DNA from: Amborella trichopoda
Lineage: Eukaryota; Streptophyta; Magnoliopsida; Amborellales; Amborellaceae
Length of the DNA stretch: 64,000 nucleotides
Reading direction: 5' to 3'
Assembly (NCBI RefSeq): GCF_000471905.2
Contig: NW_006500351.1
Span: forward strand, 2,420,300-2,484,299
Below are positions 35,436-45,606 of the stretch, piece after piece. Both the position numbers and the translations under genes were made by a program. The notes beneath the pieces were generated by a model. It was not told the origin of the DNA. It saw only the letters and a list, made by a program, of their open reading frames with translations, and did no database searches. Position 1 is the stretch's first letter, and every line of letters begins with the position of its first letter.

Positions 35436-36099
35436 AATATAAATTCTACAATTTGTGTGGAGATGGTTCTCAATCACGAAAGAGAGAAAATGTGTTTCAG
35501 AAGTAGATATTTTCCTAAACTTGATGCACCTAATCAACAATTGCATTTCCAAGATCGAGCCTGCTGAGATTTAGAAGCCTCGTCAATAGGATTTTACAAG
35601 TTAAATTATGATATTAGTTCCCTTGGAAATCCGAGATTGGCAGGTTTGAGAGGTATCTTAAGAGACACAGGAGGGAATGTTATCTATGCTGGGCCGGGCC
35701 ATGTGGGACGACAACAACAAATCAAGCTAAACTCTGCTTTATTTTGCAAGGTCTGAAAATTGCACAAAATAGGAATTGTGGAGTAGAAGGAGACTCATGT
35801 AATGCATAAAATGGTGCAAAAGGGAACAAAAGGTACCATGGGTTTAATAACTTGTAAATTACATATATATGTCTTTCTATGGACATATACCTTTAGCCAT
35901 ATTTTTCTAGAGGTGAATGAGGTGGATAATTTTCTAGAAAAGTGAGAATGCTCTTTATCGAGTCTTGTAACCTCTGATTATTTGCTGTTTGCAGTATAAT
36001 AATTTGTACAAAGCAAGTACATCAATAAAGTTCTTATGTCAGAAAAATAAAAATAAAAACAAATCACAATTCTTGTGATATATATGGTGTAGCTTTACT

Positions 36100-36229
36100 T
36101 TCTTTTTTTTTTTCTAATTATAACTTCTTCTTATATTACATACATGTCTTGACAATTAGATGTGAAATTGGGTGGTTGGGAATGTGTCCCTAATTAGGCA
36201 TAAAGCCCAAAATAAATTTTCTCAAATGT
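36100..36229. mobile_element. Family-C MITE, left half
   Basis: This shares TTAGATGTGAAATTGGGTGG and AAATAAATTTTCTCAAATGTTGTG-type sequence with the left half of the element at 7072. It ends abruptly where the LTR-like insertion begins. The matching right half is at 38837-38930. Confidence 0.65.
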
Positions 36230-36652
36230 TGTGCATACTTATTTATAGCGCGAAATCGAGAGGATTTCAAATTTGAGATCCTTTGATCTATTGCTATAAA
36301 ACTAGGTAATTTAAAATTCTATAGAGATTGCGTGGATGTCGATTGAATTACGATCTAAAAACCAAATAATATGTGTTGGCTAGTTCTCCTTTAAATCGCC
36401 GACAATGCCAACTAGATCTTTTTTAAAAAATAGAAGAAATTTCTCTACATTTTAAATCTAACTAAAATAAACAAAATTAATTAGAAATTAAAGAAGAAAG
36501 GGATAGGAAACTAAACTACTCGAGCTGGTTGGCTGGGGACACCCAAATTGGAGGATATCACCAGTATCAGGATCATAGGTTATTTATGCCGCTTGCCTTC
36601 ACTTTTCTCTTTGAGTTTGGTTGAATTCTCCCTTTGAGATTCGCTGAAAATT

Positions 36653-36795
36653 TTGGCTATGAATAATTGAGAGGTTAAAATTGACTCGAGGGTTTGTGGC
36701 TTAGATATAGGGTCATGAAGATATTGGCTATGAATAATTGAGAGGTTAAAATTGACTCTAGGGTTTTGTGGCTTAGATCTAGGGTCATGACTTCT
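36653..36795. repeat. 71-bp tandem duplication
   Basis: Units begin at 36653 and 36724 and share TTGGCTATGAATAATTGAGA and TTGTGGCTTAGAT-TAGGGTC with few differences. GGGTCATGA closes each unit. It lies inside the LTR-like insertion. Confidence 0.9.
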
Positions 36796-36883
36796 AGGAT
36801 CTAAGGTTTCAAGGGTAAAACTCTAAGCTAAGGTTACGAAGATCTAAGCTAGGGCTTTATTATCTGGAATTTGGTTTAAAGAA

Positions 36884-37990
36884 ATGAAATTATCGCTAAT
36901 ATAAATATATTTTACTATAATCAGAAAAAAAACCTTAATTTTTCAAAACCTCACCTACACCCTTTCTCACAATTTTCAATTTTTTTTGGACAAAAATAAC
37001 CTTCATGGTAGTCTTTTTATCGTAAAGAATATTACGGTACTTTTAAAATGATACCTATTAAAGTGTTACGGTATTTTAATTACCATAATACTCCAACTTA
37101 TTACGGTATTTAAAATACCATAGTAACTTCAATTAGTATTACAGTACTTTAAGTACCGTACTATGGCTATGACCGTGAAGCCAATTACGGTACTTTAAGT
37201 ACCGTAAAAACTAAAACCAATTTTACGGCATTTTAAGTACCATAAAAACTAACCCATGTTATACGACACTTAAAATGCCAAAAAACCCTTTATCCTTATT
37301 ATATTTATCTCTTTCATCTTTATTTTTTTTTATGTTTATCTCTTATTTCTCTCTCTCATTCTTTTTAATATTTATCTATTCTTTCTCTCTCTAAATCTTT
37401 TCTCTTCCTAACTGGAATATTTGGCCGTTCCAAATTGGCTCCTAGAGTAAGATTGTAGAGAGAGAAAGAAGAGATGAGTAAGATTGTAGAGAGAGAAAGA
37501 AGAGAAAAAAGAATGCGAGAGAAAAAACAGATAAATATGAAAAAGAATTAGAGAGAAAGAATAGATAAACATAAAATGAATTAGAGATGAAATAGATAAA
37601 TATAAACAGAGAGAAAAAATAGATCAACATAAAAGAAATTAGAGATGAATTATATAAATATAAAAAAGATTTGTCGTATAACATGGGTTAGTGTTTACAG
37701 TACTTAAAACGCTGTATAAGGGTCAGTGTAAGTTTACGATACTTAAAGTACCCTATAAAATGCCCTTGGTATTACGATACTTAAAATACTGTATAAAATT
37801 CTGTAAGTATTACGGTACTTAAAATATCGTATCACATGCACTAACTATTACGGTAATACAACTACTGTGAAGGTCATTTTGGTAAAAAAAAATCAAAAAT
37901 AAGAAAAAAGGGTGTAGATGAGATAAACGAAAGTTTGGGTTTGTTTTTCCAATTAAACTTAAACTAAAGGTATATCTGCGTTAATTTTCC
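36884..37990. mobile_element. Foldback MULE-like element (perfect 9-bp TSD)
   Basis: 1,107 bp that is nearly one long imperfect inverted repeat, with its centre near 37435 (GGCCGTTCCAAATTGGC). It is flanked by a perfect 9-bp repeat, TTTAAAGAA (36875-36883 and 37991-37999). The arms share the ACCTACACCCTTT, CCATGTTATACGAC and CTTTATTTTT...CTCTCTCTC blocks, the right arm being inverted. Within the arms, units of TACGG-A-TTTAAGTACCGT recur, some being perfect palindromes. The 9-bp TSD and long TIRs fit Mutator-type foldback elements. It has no coding capacity. A transcript would form a hairpin and could feed small-RNA production. Confidence 0.85.
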
Positions 37991-38836
37991 TTTAAAGAAC
38001 TAGGGTTTAAGGCTCTAGAGTGTTAAGCTTTCTAGGTTTTTATTTAAAGTTAAGTCCCCAGTTCTAAGATTATGTGTGTTCCCAGAATGACTTGAAATAA
38101 AACCTTTATATAAGTTTCTAAAGGTAGTTGTAAACCGTTGGGAATGATTCCTATTGGATTCCTACAAAAATTTTAATTGACTAGTCAACTAGGTTTAGAC
38201 ACCGAGGGTATGTGGCATTTAGGCAAAACTGGACAAATGCCACGGTACGTGGTGCCTAGAATTCTAGAAATTCAACCATAAAATTTTCGGGGTCCGAGGT
38301 TTTAGCAGCCTTGTTATGTGGCACTTAGGGGTTTATGGTCTAAACGCCACGAATTGGGGTTCTTAAGTATTTGAGAGATGATTTTTTTGGGTCTTAAGAT
38401 TAGATGCCACAAACCATGGTGTTTAGGGCTTTTTGGTACGGACGCCACGTAACGTGGCGTATACGTGGCGTCTGGTACTCGAGAGACTCAAATTTTAGGG
38501 TTTTTTGTTCCTTTTGATTCTTATATAAATTTTATTATTTCTTAATCAAATACATCCCGAAATCCTATATCCTAAGTCGATATTCCTATTTTATAGTGTT
38601 TAGGATCACTTTCTAAATTTTAGAAAGGTTTACTAGTGTTTTAGGATTATTTTGGAGATTATCTAGGATGTTCTAGAATGCTAGGACATTGGATCAAAGG
38701 GCTATGGACTATAGGAAGGGTGATCTAGGGTGTACTTGGTTAATTTGATCCTTACAGGTTTACTAGGCATTTTAAATTTAGGAAACAAATTGAGAAAAAT
38801 AGAGAAAATAGCCAATTTCGAAATAGAGTGTCTACA

Positions 38837-38930
38837 ATATGTTAGATTTCAAATCAAGTGACTAAAAATAATTGTGACCTCCTTGTACTAAAAGTGAATG
38901 GTCCTATAACATACAATCCCTTGATAATTT
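38837..38930. mobile_element. Family-C MITE, right half
   Basis: TTAGATTTCAAATCAAGTGAC, then AATTGTGACCTCCTTGTAC and ATACAATCCC match the right part of the family-C element. It is the continuation of the half at 36100-36229. Confidence 0.65.
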
Positions 38931-39288
38931 TAGTGTAGTTTTTGTTGTTCTCATGTATTGATATTCAATCTTCCTCTCAAATCCTCTCGAGAGAACCAAG
39001 CCAAGCTCACAAAGCCTGAATCACAATGACATGTGAATTAAAGCCCTAGTCAAAAGTTGAGAAACTTGGATGAATTAAAGCCCTAGTCAAAAGTTTATAT
39101 AATGGGAGCATAATGTACATTTGCTCCCTCAATAAAGCCTAGTTGTGAACAATTTGGGACCCCAAATTTTGGCCATACAGCCTCCTCAACTTGGATCAAC
39201 CTATAAGAAAAAAAAGTGAATGTGCATTCCTAATTTGCCTGAAAAAATAATACTCTAAGATTGAATAGAGACTGTTCGAATTTCTGAT

Positions 39289-39460
39289 TGTATGATCTAG
39301 TTATTTAGGAGCTCAAATTCTTTTTTTTTTTTTCTTTTTAATTTTTGTTTTTTAAAAAAAATTTACTAAAAAAAATCCTTTGATTTTTTGTTTTTAAGAA
39401 TTTTTTTTTCTTTTCTAATTTTTGTTTTTTTAAAAAAATTGTATGATCTAGTTATTTAGG
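39289..39460. repeat. Direct repeat flanking a T-rich block
   Basis: TTGTATGATCTAGTTATTTA occurs at about 39289 and again at about 39437, bracketing about 125 bp of poly-T/poly-A-rich DNA. This may be slippage or a small insertion with a long TSD. Confidence 0.7.
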
Positions 39461-39599
39461 AATACTCATACGGTTAGTGCTTAGTAAGTGGTTCCAAATT
39501 TTTCTAAAAAAAAAGCCTTTGAAGCAGATCTTTTGCCCAAGTGAGCAAGTGTAGTGCATAAAAATATGCTATTATCCAACATAGAAATAAAGTCCATCT

Positions 39600-39676
39600 C
39601 TTTGAGAAATTCCCATTTTATCTTTTTGGCTGTGAGGCAATGCATTTTGTCTTTTTGGCTGTGAGGCAATGCTTTC
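39600..39676. repeat. Short tandem duplication
   Basis: CTTTTTGGCTGTGAGGCAAT occurs twice in tandem (about 39618 and 39651), a 33-bp period. Confidence 0.85.
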
Positions 39677-39699
39677 ACAATTTTCAACATCTACACTTC

Positions 39700-40816
39700 C
39701 CTAAAAAGCAGTTCATGGGTATTTTCTTAGTCGCATTATAAAATTATTAAAAAATGTGCACATCTTTTCTATGCTAAACTCATTATTTTCAACATTCTAT
39801 TCTTTTTCTTCATGACCTTTCTTCTATATACCCTATACGTAGCCTTTAGGGTACGTTTGGTTCCTGTAAAATAGTTTCTTAATTTAAAATTGTTTTCATA
39901 TTTTATATAAAAACAATTTTACTTGAAAGGATTTCTGAATTTTTTTTTTTTTTTTCATCTTTCGTAAACATGTTTGGAGATCCCTATGTAATCAATTTCT
40001 TATGTTTAGTACCTTATCTGGTAAATTGTGATCCATGGATCTAGAAGGAAACCTGCATCTAAATGTACATTTTAAATTTTGTTGATTAGATATTGACATT
40101 TTTACCATCAAGGCAATTTCTTGAAAATAGTTCTTCCATCATATGACATTATATTTACTATTTTTTTCTTGTCAAAAACTAATATGACAATAAAAATGGG
40201 CGGTTCATATTATAGATAGCAGAACATTGTATTAATTGTTACACACTCCCTTCCTCTAATATTGCAAGATGTTTAATAGATACTGATATATTTACTAGAC
40301 ATATAAATTTAATAATAAGATTGCAATACAACTATAAGATACTGCAGATTATTCTAACAAATGATACAATAGTAAATTTATTGAAATTTTTTCGATCAAC
40401 TTGTTTATCGAAAAATAAGATGTCGAATAACTTGTTTTACTACTTCACATTCCTTCAATCGGCACATTTCTCTCACTGAACAACATTATATAGTAGCCAA
40501 AATTAACTATAACAATAAATGAGCTGCATATTGAGGATATATTTCATTTATTGGATTTCTTAGTTAGCACCATAGAAAGGCCCTTGATCCATATAACTGG
40601 TATTGTGAAAAATATTAGTATTAAACAAATTGTTATTATATATATGACTCGGCTATATCTTGGGCATGTTCCCTTTTTAGCTGCTTAATGGGCTCTGAGA
40701 AAGAGCTCAGGTGGTCTGGGCTCCACTTAACGTACCTGTGATTAATCTGCAATCAGAAGCATAAAAACATTGAAAGGAGAATTCCATTTACAGATGCTAA
40801 AGTACATTCCCAATTT
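39700..40816. other. Intergenic, no gene recognised
   Basis: AT-rich DNA with no supported coding sequence. A GGGTACGTTTGGTTCCTG motif at 39850 resembles the start of plant MITEs, but no matching right end was found. Confidence 0.5.
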
Positions 40817-41118
40817 GGGAAAATTGTTTCATGCGACGGGAACTGCATTTCTACATTTGTGGTGCCTGAAGTATAAATCATCCATCTTACCTTAAAGATA
40901 GATGCAAATATGTGGTCCATCTAAAAACAATTGAAACTAACTGTCCAAATATTTTCTTGAAAGAATTATTATTTTTAATTTTCAAAATTTATTTATTTTT
41001 CATATTCATGATCTCCATCTAGAGATTACATGTCTTTAAAAATTAGGCAAAAAAATTCATCTCAAAAATAGATTTTTAAGAGGTGACTTATTTCTACATG
41101 GACACATAAAAACTCTCC
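40817..41118 (-). mobile_element. Family-A MITE, copy 3 (inverted)
   Basis: 302 bp in reverse orientation to copies 1 and 2. Ends are GGGAAAATTGTTTCATGCGAC and, inverted, GGAGAGTTTTTATGTGTCC. Flanks CCCAATTT and TCCAATTT form an 8-bp TSD with one mismatch. It shares internal landmarks with the other copies (CATCTTACCTTAAAGATAGATGC and TTCATATTCATGATCTCC). Non-coding. Confidence 0.85.
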
Positions 41119-41774
41119 TCCAATTTCGTTAAGGGTATGTTTGACACATGGAGTTTTTGGGAGTGGAAGGGACTCACCCACAAAATTTGGAAGACTATTC
41201 TTTCATCATTTTTTATGGAAGAAAGGTTCTAAAAAATGAATCCATTTTAACACTAAAAAAAGCTGTATGGAAGGTCGCCCTTCCACTTTTCAACTTCCAC
41301 ACAATAATATCAAACATGAAAGTGGGACATTTAACTCCCACTTCCATAAACTTCCACTTATCAAACACGCTGATTAAGTTCACCTTAAAGTTTGGAACTG
41401 CTGTAATGACAGCTAAGTATTTGTTTATGTCCTCATTGACCTTCTCTAAACAATTGAATCAAGTCAAACATCCAATTAAATTCTGGTGAAAGAGCACATC
41501 AAATATGGTTTCTACAAGTGACACAATAGCAAAACTTGGTGCTTAATGAGATATGTCACAAATCATCACTCACTATATAAAAAAGTAGTAGATATATTAT
41601 TAATCTGTAAAGTAAACAAAAAAAAGAAAAAGAAAATATGTGCACACTGTAGAGACATACAACATGATAAGAAACAATTGCTCCTTTTCTCTAATTCATC
41701 ATCAAGCTCAAAAAACCCAAAAAAACATTTTACCAAAAGAAGAACTTGTTTGAATGTGAAGCCATTTTCAACAG

Positions 41775-41963
41775 CTAAGCTACTCTGAGCCCCCCCACAT
41801 CTGTAGGACCAATAGGTCCATGAGACCTATTCCTAGGTGAAGTGGGTCTGAACCTATTAGGTATAACAGAAAACCCAACAGGAAAAGGTTTAGTAACCCT
41901 TAATTCAAACCCTGCCTCACCTAAATGGCTCCACCCACCTTCTGCAACTTTGGATGGTCGCAC
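41775..41963 (-). CDS. Possible secreted-peptide-like ORF (CEP/PIP-like motif)
   Basis: A 62-codon open frame (no ATG at its start) ends with a Pro/Arg/Gly-rich segment, RFRPTSPRNRSHGPIGP, near the C terminus. This resembles the FRPT-P-S-G-GH motif of CEP and PIP signalling peptides but has an extra residue and lacks the usual GH ending. About 150 bp upstream on the same strand a different frame encodes a hydrophobic run (FTFVGIWVLVLIHVFMVGSA) like a signal peptide, and a TATAAAG box lies at 42287-42293. No ATG opens the hydrophobic frame, and joining the two parts needs an intron or a frameshift. It could be a two-exon gene, a decayed gene or coincidence. Confidence 0.3.
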   Translation of the reverse strand: MRPSKVAEGGWSHLGEAGFELRVTKPFPVGFSVIPNRFRPTSPRNRSHGPIGPTDVGGLRVA

Positions 41964-42286
41964 ACTGGTTTCAACAAATGGGGCAAATGGGTGCCTTCAA
42001 AAAGCCACAAACCCACATATTGAAAATGAAAACCGTGCTCACTGATAGGCAACAACCTGAACTCATGCTCTTGTTATTACCTGAGTTGACATTAGACCTT
42101 GCAATGTTCATCCCTAAGAGCACTACCCACCATGAAAACATGGATCAAAACAAGAACCCAAATGCCCACAAATGTAAAATGCACTTCGTCTTCTCTCTCT
42201 GAAATCTCCAAAATCTCTCTCCCCAAGGATTTTTTTTCTTCCACTCTCTGATATGCTATTTCTTGCAAAGCATCCCCTTTTTCTCA

Positions 42287-42293
42287 CTTTATA
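42287..42293 (-). promoter_or_regulatory. TATA box (TATAAAG)
   Basis: Minus-strand TATAAAG precedes a CT/GA-rich leader-like stretch. It lies about 100 bp upstream of the hydrophobic coding stretch described for the peptide-like ORF. Confidence 0.35.
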
Positions 42294-42526
42294 GCGGGCA
42301 TCTCCTAAAATGTAAAAAACAATTCACAAATATTCCACATTAACCATGAAAGACTAACACAATCAGAATCTGAATCCCCTGCATCGATTGCACATCCATG
42401 GATTGAAAAAATAGATCAAAACCCATAAAAAGAGGAAAGCGTTATTTGGGGTGTTTGTGAGTTCATAGCTTTAAGAGTGCCAGAGCAAGTTGCAGGGGGC
42501 AGCTTGAGAGAGATTGGTTTTGCACC

Positions 42527-42918
42527 TAATTTTGTATAAGGCTGAGGCCCTAAAACAATCAAAGTAAGGCGCACCTGTAAAGAGTGTTGAACGATATCAT
42601 TTGTATCGTAACTCTTGATGATAGCTTGAAAATTTATTTTCATCTCTAATTATAGAATTTAGAGCTTCAAAACTAGTGTAGATCAATAGAAACTGAAAAC
42701 ACTTAGAAAATCTTGAAAATTGACGGTCTAGATAGTGCATTACAAGATATACTACTTCCCTTCTAAGATTTTAAATTTTTTTTTTATATCAATGTATCTC
42801 AAGGTTGAGAAGATTAAATTTGAGGTTTTTTGGGCATCGAAACAACTTCTTCTAGTGAATTTTTGATGTTCGTTTTAGGTTGATTGTTCAAGGCTTATAT
42901 AAACTTTTTTCAAAAAAG
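42527..42918. mobile_element. Family-B MITE
   Basis: The left end TTTGTATAAGGCTGAGG and the right end CAAGGCTTATATAAACTTTT form a terminal inverted repeat. The interior has the core ACACTTAGAAAATCTTGAAA and CTCAAGGTTGAGAAGATTAA. About 390 bp, non-coding, orientation opposite to the next copy. Confidence 0.8.
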
Positions 42919-43238
42919 AGACAATAGAATGGGGCTTTTTTGATGGGGCTTGAGAAAAAAGCAGTGTTAAATTTATTTGTTTTTGGGTAATTACCAAAAA
43001 AAGGCTTAAATCTTATAAAAATCTAGGTCTACACCCATTTTTCCACGCTAATACCTTTGCTTGAGTTCTTTGTGCACTTGCTTTCAGAGACATTTATGTG
43101 CCGTTTTTAGGGAAAAGTCCTATCAACTTCGATACATAAGTTGCTAATTTGCAAATAGAAATATTAGAATGAACCTGATGTCATGAAAATGTGAATGCTT
43201 GAAAACAACTAAACTATAAAAAAAACAATGATAAAAAC

Positions 43239-43640
43239 CAGGAAAAAGTTTATATAAGGTTGCAACCTTAAAATGTAGAATTAAAGTTGTACCTCAAAAA
43301 TCCATCATAAAAAGGTTTTGTTTGGATGTTGGAAAACCTTCTAATTGATCATCTCGACATCAAAATTTATAAATATGAAAAGACAAAAAGATTTCGAATC
43401 CGCGAAATAGTGTATCATGCAATACATTTTCTGGACCGTCTATTTTCAAGATTTTCATGTGTTTATAGATCTACTTGATTTGAACCAGTTTTAGAGTTTA
43501 AAATTTTATAATTAGAGATGAAAATAGACTCTCAAGCTATGTTAAGAATTTTTAATATCAACATTACATTTATGATAAAAATTAGGTGTGCGCTTTAATA
43601 AGATTGTTTACGGTTACAGCCTTATACAAACCACACCTTA
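43239..43640. mobile_element. Family-B MITE, most complete copy
   Basis: The left end AGTTTATATAAGGTTGCAACC and the inverse of the right end GGTTTGTATAAGGCTGTAACC match at 18 of about 21 positions. The core reads ATTGATCATCTCGACATC, then ACCGTCTATTTTCAAGATTT and ATAGATCTACTTGATTTG. No ORF. The six other family members in the window can be aligned to this copy. Confidence 0.85.
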
Positions 43641-45598
43641 AAAACAATAAAGAAAAAAAATAACAATAAAAAAACCAAGAGAGAGGGACACAAGCGAGAG
43701 AGACATGTGTCTAGCACCTACAAGGGGCATTGAGTGGGTGCTATAAGCATCACAACTATTTTTATTACGGCACAAACAATGCCGTGATGCTATCAAGGCT
43801 TTGATAGAGGAACCAGGTGCATGAAGGCATATGGGGCAAAAATAAGAATAATATGAGGAATCAGGGATGGTAGATTTCAAAGAATTTGACTACTTTTTCA
43901 AAATTTTTGGACAAAAAAGATTATTTTTTATACTTTATTTTTTTAGGGAAGGTTACGAACTGGTTTATGGAAAGTGGCCACTTATCTCATGGGATGCATA
44001 ACCATTTTGCCAGGTTTTGGGTTCCTTTTGGTAAACTGGTTGTGCGTGGGATCAAGTTTTTTTTTGGGTAAGTAAAAATATGTAAGTTTTTTGAAAAATT
44101 AGTATTAACCTTACCATGGGCCCGACAACATTACTGCGAGGGCGGGATCCATGCCATGTGTGGGATCAAGTTTCGCCTGTCTTTCATAACATTCAAATGT
44201 TGGCAACTAGAAAATTCACATGAAGAGATTTGAATGGTTGTTTACTATTTAGGCATATTTTTGTATCATAGTACCCAACACCAGTTCTTTTCTATATTGA
44301 GTATGGAGTTAGAGCATATATGGCAACCTGGGCTTAAAACCTAGGGACGGCCATTGAGGTCTATCTTACCACAAAAATTCGTAAAAGTCAAGGGCTGGAC
44401 AACCCATTCATTTTACTTCGACAAGAATCTGGTAACTTGTATCCAAGAAAACTGCAAAAATACTAAAAGATGGTGAACATACCCCAAAATGAACACATAC
44501 TAGGGTTTATTTAGGAGGATCCTCATTTCAGGTGATGAAGAGCCTCATAAATAAAAGTAGTGAGCTTGGTGTTGTGACACAAAGCCATGATCGGATGGCC
44601 AATAAGTGTCATTGTTTAAAACAGGGTTAAAACGAGTGCAGAAGGTCACCAAATTTAACTTATCTAATATACCCCAAGATATCCCTAAAAACTTAGCTGT
44701 TATGATATCAGATGTCCAAGATATGGAGGAAACATATGTGTTGTATGGGAAAAGGGGTAAAACTAAAATGAAGACCCTAGGAAATGATACTCAACAGATC
44801 CCAAACTCTTAAGAAAGGTGGAAAATCGTTCAAAACTCTTTTCAAAATTTGGGGTCAATCTGACATCATATAGTATCATTTACTAAAAGTTTGGGGGTGC
44901 AGTATGCTAATCAACAATTTTACAGAGGTGATATGTCCCAAACCCCAAGGAGAATTGACCCGGGCTATGGATATTTGTTATTTGATGCGAGAAATTTCAA
45001 TCAAGTTATATATCTTGGGGGGTTCTTACTTTGGATCATGAAAAACATATAGAGAGAATTTGGGATGTGCAGTCTGCAATCAGGATGACCTCTGGTCACA
45101 TTTCTAGTGATTTCTCCCTATTTGGGAAGGAAGGGGGGGGGGGGGAACTTTTGTGATGAGACTGGATCATAGGGATTATTAGTTCAATCACTTTCCAACC
45201 ATATATTATATGTCATGATCCCCTTCAAGATTGGTGGTGACTTTGAGGCCAAATTGGGATTCATTTTTGTAATACCACTAAAACCATACTTAAACATAGT
45301 TTTGTTGAAAGCCCACAAAAATCCCAAAACTCCTTCAAATCTTGAAAATTTTGGATGAAATTTATTGCAAAATGTTCTTTTGGTGATGGTTTACTATATT
45401 TTTGTGAAAAATGGCTACATATTGGCAAGAAATGGCGAATAAACAATGAACATGGTGGTCATATAGAATCCCAAGTTTCAAAAGGTAAAATCTTGACCAA
45501 CATAATTACCTTTTTGGAAAGCGAGAAAATAAAGTTGATTTTCCATCTATTTACCATCTTAAAAGCTAATTTTCTACCCAAGTTTGAAATCATCTCTG
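43641..45598. other. Intergenic, no gene recognised
   Basis: AT-rich and broken by stops. A small CA/GA-rich area is at 43675-43710 and a G run at 45130-45145. Short open frames here show no domain or promoter. Confidence 0.5.
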
Positions 45599-45606
45599 TA
45601 TAAAAC

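Larger units (their letters stand above)
30540..36055 (+). mobile_element. L1 LINE carrying three later insertions
   Basis: Segments in the correct L1 order can be read across 5.5 kb. The end of the endonuclease is FLVSDN-ERIFPFAIVNALSK (30570-30640). The linker is QLRARIDNTLMEIQLLEKK, then KCLKEGDRNTKLTK (32310-32525). RT follows, with LDLESTHNRVDWLVLHEIM at 33105 and the catalytic box LQYTDDTLF at 33360. RT continues as EHFPIKYLGLPISNSRLP (33540), then SLGGHIILI (34060) and VIKMIECFMKNFIWGST (34150). The zf-RVT part is at 34880-34975 and the RNase H part at 35590-35810 (NYDISSLGNPRLAGLRGIL). An AATAAAG and an A-rich end lie at 36030-36055. Insertions at 30835-32275, about 33660-34045 and 35147-35435 split it. 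All frames are decayed. Confidence 0.85.
36230..38838. mobile_element. Solo-LTR-like insertion splitting a family-C MITE
   Basis: About 2.6 kb lying exactly between the left and right halves of one family-C MITE. It starts TGTGCATACTTATTTATAGCGCG and ends GAAATAGAGTGTCTACA, in keeping with TG...CA LTR termini. ATGTT occurs at both junctions (36226-36230 and 38839-38843), so a 5-bp TSD is possible, though it forces slightly different ends. No gag or pol is present. It contains a 71-bp tandem duplication (36653-36795) and the foldback element at 36884-37990. Confidence 0.55.

Noticed and set aside
41132..41489. MITE-like segment (GGTATGTTTGACAC ... TTATCAAACACGC) and the overlapping 113-codon open frame
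   Set aside because: The inverted ends share only about seven bases, no TSD was found, and the frame lacks a recognisable domain.
43638..43880. 80-codon open frame with a hydrophobic C terminus
   Set aside because: Low-complexity composition, no promoter, no similarity recognised, and it lies next to a family-B MITE.
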